Shown one piece after another: positions 6,601 to 8,101 of a DNA stretch of 8,101 nucleotides. The stretch is from Chloroflexota bacterium (GTDB taxonomy: Bacteria; Chloroflexota; Anaerolineae; Anaerolineales; JACQED01), in NCBI GenBank assembly GCA_016200785.1, contig JACQED010000227.1, positions 1 through 8,101 on the forward strand, written 5' to 3'. The position numbers and the translations under genes were made by a program. Under the pieces are notes generated by a model. It ran no database searches, had not been told where the DNA came from, and saw nothing but the letters and a program-made list of their open reading frames with translations. Numbering within the stretch: position 1 is the first letter of the stretch; the number at the start of each line of letters is the position of its first letter.

Positions 6601-7872
6601 ATCCGGCGATTCTTTCGTAGACGGTGTGGCATACGCCCCGGACTCTTCGGCCTTCAGCCAGTCGGGCATGGGGAGGTCGGAGCTGATGGCGGGCATCGCC
6701 GGGCCGGGGGTCGCGACTTTCCCTTCAGGAGAGATCGGGCTGACGCCGGTGAGCCAGTCGGGCGTCTCCGGCGCGCCGGGGGCGGGTTGAGGCGCAGGCG
6801 GCGTCGCCATCCAATCGGGCAATCCCGCGCCGGAGTCCGCAGTGGAGGGCGCGCTGATCCCGGTGAGCCAATCGTCGCCGGCGGGCGTGGGCGGGGTGGT
6901 CAACGAGACCGCGCCCATTTCTCGGAGCCAATCTGGCAAATCGGCAGTGTCGGCCGGCGCAGGCCCTGTCGCGGGCTGGGCTGACGCGGCAAGCCAGTCG
7001 GGAACCGATGCGGCCGTTGCAGGTTGCTCGAACGACAAGCCGAGCGCCGACATCCACTCAGGCGCGGCGCCCGCCCCTTTGGCTTCGGCGGCGGGCGACC
7101 AATCCAGCTTGGGCAGTCGCACCGATTGAGCCGGCGCGGCGGCGGCTCCCGATCCGTTGGCCGATCTGTCGGCGAAGGCTTCGTAGGGGTCGAGCGCTTC
7201 GAGGCGGGTTCGATAAATGCTGGCTTCATCGGGTCTGCCGGAGGCGAGCCAGATATCGGCCAGAATGCGATTGGCTTCGAGGCAGAAGGGAAGTTTTTCG
7301 ATGATGCCGGCGCAAGTCTCGGCGGCCTCGGCCTTTTGATTGTTGCGCCACAAGACCTCGGCGTAGAGGACGCGCAGATCGTATCGCTCGGGCTGTTCGG
7401 CGAGGTTGGATTGGATTTCGGAGATGGCTTGCGGGTACAGGCCGCCCCTGGCATAGGTTCTGGCGAGCGCGCCGCGGGTCAGTCGAATCTTCTGCGGCTC
7501 GATGCCGTCACGTCTGCCGTACAGCCGGCGCAGCTCTTCCTGGATGGCGGCGTTGGCCGGCTGGTTCTCGAAAGCGCGCTCCATGTGCCAGATGGCCCCG
7601 TCAACGTTCGATTCGTCCTCGCGGATGATCGCCATACCGACGTGCGACACAAAATCGTCGGGGGCGACAGAGATAACGCGCTGGAAGATGTCGGCGGCGT
7701 CGGAGTGCCGGTTCTGCTCGAGCAGGGCCTTGCCGAGAAGCCGGTAGGTATCAACGTGCTTGGGAAAGATGCTGAGGATGTGCCGGGAATGAGCCACCGC
7801 CTCGTCGAGCTGGCTGTGGTCGATGAGGTCTTCAATCTCGCTCAGGTAGGCACGCAGGGTAGTTTCGGCCAT
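3664..7872 (-). CDS. Giant TPR protein with a 31-copy tryptophan short-motif array
   Basis: I do not recognise a named gene; the family is TPR-containing protein. The 1402 residues fall into three parts. Residues 8-231 hold about six TPRs (for example DTYRLLGKALLEQNRHSDAA at 41-60, and LTRGALARTYARGGLYPQAI at 131-150). Residues 235-1318 are Pro/Ala/Glu-rich and probably disordered, with 31 motifs of the form x-W-[LIM], mostly PDWL, PEWLR, PAWLR and AWLE, from W273 to W1195. Residues 1322-1402 form about two more TPRs after a basic stretch (KAKARRSARKG). There is no signal peptide or membrane helix, so the protein is predicted cytosolic. Four near-identical units sit at 831-1148. ATG 7872 is the first possible start after an in-frame TAG at 7881-7879; only a weak AGAGAA precedes it. 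Codons stay GC-rich at third positions throughout, and the frame is intact. TPRs bind proteins and the motifs look like docking peptides, so a multivalent scaffold or adaptor role is inferred. Function is unknown. Confidence 0.9.
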   Translation of the reverse strand: MAETTLRAYLSEIEDLIDHSQLDEAVAHSRHILSIFPKHVDTYRLLGKALLEQNRHSDAADIFQRVISVAPDDFVSHVGMAIIREDESNVDGAIWHMERAFENQPANAAIQEELRRLYGRRDGIEPQKIRLTRGALARTYARGGLYPQAISEIQSNLAEQPERYDLRVLYAEVLWRNNQKAEAAETCAGIIEKLPFCLEANRILADIWLASGRPDEASIYRTRLEALDPYEAFADRSANGSGAAAAPAQSVRLPKLDWSPAAEAKGAGAAPEWMSALGLSFEQPATAASVPDWLAASAQPATGPAPADTADLPDWLREMGAVSLTTPPTPAGDDWLTGISAPSTADSGAGLPDWMATPPAPQPAPGAPETPDWLTGVSPISPEGKVATPGPAMPAISSDLPMPDWLKAEESGAYATPSTKESPDWLSGVTPATAPAAEAAAPSMETSAVPDWIAAETGAAPQASSSGELPGWLSASAPTTQPSAEPAVPDWLSASETPPPAETTPAAPIPDWLAAQGWGPATGAADERGTSMTPEPESQDSLPEWLRPPSEAGSPAADIPDSLRSTDEPAKPPEWLRAPSAEAVAPAEPVAESDMPAWLRALAPAAPAEPASGVPLVLPAFLEEQPPTTSDSVARFLKGKETESPEWLRPPAEQPPAAPPSAKKTPALTAPLTPLDTAPLHSGEMPEWLREVLAEETAPAAAPSDSDWLAQLRASEGKTGQELMSGPVSAESPFRGEPESFAPPPPSPTADKISLAGSDEPEVWVSPDQEPAAPALPVRPALSAKPREPESPRAPLPPVGPIQWAEEKTKPTKAGAAQPSATPAAPPLDREDEALAWLEALAAKHGAKEEEMVTRPEARSEEMPAWLRESATKETTAPAPPTRPGKQSPEWLRAAEEPSAPPTMTQAPIPTPTAATPALSLESEDEALAWLEGLAAKHGAKEEEMITRPEARSDEMPAWLRESPTEEPAALAPAPAEPEAQPAEFIPDWLLAAQPPAPPTAMTEAPAPATTPLESEDEALAWLEGLAAKHGAKEEEMVTRPEARTEEMPAWLREAAVAQPTAETPAALLAGPAEELPEWLREAATAGIPSALTPAVIETPSPATTPHEAEDAGLAWLEALAAKHGAKEEELITRPETRTEEMPAWLREPAVEEPQPEPPAAPPAKPAEELPEWLREAEVPASVVWSDQEGPLPDWLTISQESAAALAAGTSVAPAPVAPREPVEAPPPIERVVPKPMEPPLPTFVAPQVPPAEPQGWPAGVWPPAEVAAPAAELVEVLAATPAAEAPPEVRPVEAKAVERPHPKAKARRSARKGALPADPPEVRLTSARMKLREGNAQEALELYDGLIKSNELVDTIIADLEAAVEKEGDGHGLLRALGDAYMCDNRLQKALEVYQQALAQL
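4285..7062 (-). repeat. Array of 31 dispersed P-x-W-L tryptophan motifs within the TPR protein
   Basis: Tryptophans at residues 273, 293, 315, 335, 354, 373, 405, 425, 452, 472, 491, 512, 545, 575, 598, 647, 688, 708, 837, 866, 891, 930, 959, 989, 1022, 1051, 1079, 1116, 1145, 1173 and 1195 each sit in a short hydrophobic-acidic motif. Many are 19-22 residues apart. On the plus strand the motif shows as repeated CCAATCGGG-like words. The sequence between motifs is low-complexity Pro/Ala/Ser/Thr and varies freely. Confidence 0.9.
4429..5382 (-). repeat. Four tandem ~279-bp coding units (39-residue conserved block plus linker)
   Basis: The conserved block appears at 5382-5266, 5103-4987, 4827-4711 and 4545-4429, with start-to-start distances of 279, 276 and 282 bp. 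Each block reads roughly EDEALAWLE, then LAAKHGAKEEE, then a TRPE core, then EEMPAWLRE. It is followed by a variable linker with one PEWLR or PDWL motif. Copies 2 and 3 share an unbroken identical DNA stretch of 53 bp (5038-5090 and 4762-4814), and about 107 of 117 block bases match by eye. All four copies share about 32 bp around the AAKHGAKEEE codons. Confidence 0.92.
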
Positions 7873-7925
7873 GGTTCTCTATGAGAAGTATGCACCCGAC
7901 GCGGGATTTCCGCAAGTCACACCCT

Positions 7926-7931
7926 ATTATA
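7926..7931 (-). promoter_or_regulatory. Probable -10 element (TATAAT) for the TPR-ndk transcript
   Basis: Read on the minus strand, bases 7931-7926 are a perfect TATAAT in an otherwise GC-rich 104-bp gap, placing a transcription start near 7918 and a leader of about 45 nt. No good -35 lies at 15-18 bp (the 17-bp position reads CTCGCA). A TTGCCA is present but only 8 bp upstream, which is too close. The call therefore rests on the -10 and its position alone. Confidence 0.45.
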
Positions 7932-7976
7932 GCCCGCTCTGGCAAGAATGCGAGGGGGCAACGTGGGTGAGCGCCG

Positions 7977-8101
7977 TCAGAGGGAGTGCGTAGACTTGAC
8001 CCGCGACAGGATGGGCGTGACGTCGGGTTCGCTCTCCGTGGCCGGGCCGAGCGGGTCGGGCGCGTCGTCATCGCCGAGGAGGGCGTGAAAGACGGCGAGC
8101 A
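7977..8101 (-). CDS. C-terminal end of an unidentified protein, 3' partial view
   Basis: The minus-strand frame ending in TGA (7979-7977) is open to the window edge and gives 40 residues, beginning LAVFHALLGDDDAPDPLGP and ending VTPILSRVKSTHSL. Roughly 36 of 40 codons end in G or C, as expected for a real gene here. The acidic DDD stretch and hydrophilic tail suggest a flexible C-terminus. I do not recognise the family from this fragment. It ends 45 bp before the putative -10 of the TPR gene, with no clear terminator between, so read-through into the TPR gene is possible. Confidence 0.55.
   Translation of the reverse strand, partial: LAVFHALLGDDDAPDPLGPATESEPDVTPILSRVKSTHSL

Noticed and set aside
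4285..7062. Regularly spaced repeats resembling a CRISPR array
   Set aside because: The repeated words are codons for PDWL/PEWL within one intact frame. Spacing is irregular and in multiples of three, and there are no cas genes.
7832..8071. 79-residue minus-strand open frame spanning the TPR start and promoter region
   Set aside because: It overlaps the TPR gene start in another frame, has no recognisable features, and conflicts with the better-supported partial frame ending at 7977.

Overview
This is a GC-rich bacterial window with tightly packed genes. Two groups converge in the middle: a plus-strand group (hflK, a membrane parvulin, rsfS; bases 3-3198) and a minus-strand group (a giant TPR/tryptophan-motif protein followed by ndk; 7872-3205). 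The C-terminal end of one further minus-strand gene enters at the right edge. No RNA genes, transposases, phage genes or CRISPR arrays are visible. The most likely source is a member of the Chloroflexota, possibly Anaerolineae-like. That placement is inference, resting on my recollection of TPR proteins with PDWL-type motif arrays and of intergenic 'ACGAATT' palindromic repeats in that phylum. No search was possible.

Left part (1-3198, plus strand). An HflK-type SPFH/band-7 protein lacks its start. After a 79-bp gap containing an imperfect palindrome built on a 9-bp period comes a membrane-anchored protein with two SurA/PrsA-like chaperone-parvulin units. Its stop codon overlaps the Shine-Dalgarno of rsfS, the ribosomal silencing factor, which uses a TTG start. 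HflK and the parvulin would both act at the membrane in protein quality control. RsfS acts on the 50S ribosomal subunit in slow growth.

Right part (7976-3205, minus strand). A promoter-like TATAAT lies 53 bp before the ATG of a 1402-residue protein. That protein has about six TPRs at its N-terminus, a Pro/Ala/Glu-rich and probably disordered middle of about 1080 residues carrying 31 short tryptophan motifs (P-D/E/A-W-L and relatives), and about two TPRs at the C-terminus. The C-terminal half of the middle contains four tandem units of about 93 residues (276-282 bp), with DNA blocks identical between copies. ndk (nucleoside diphosphate kinase, TTG start) follows after 9 bp, and its Shine-Dalgarno overlaps the TPR stop codon, so the two are probably co-translated.

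The housekeeping genes are confident. The TPR/W-motif protein is the unexplained object here: it looks like a multivalent cytosolic scaffold whose partner is unknown.
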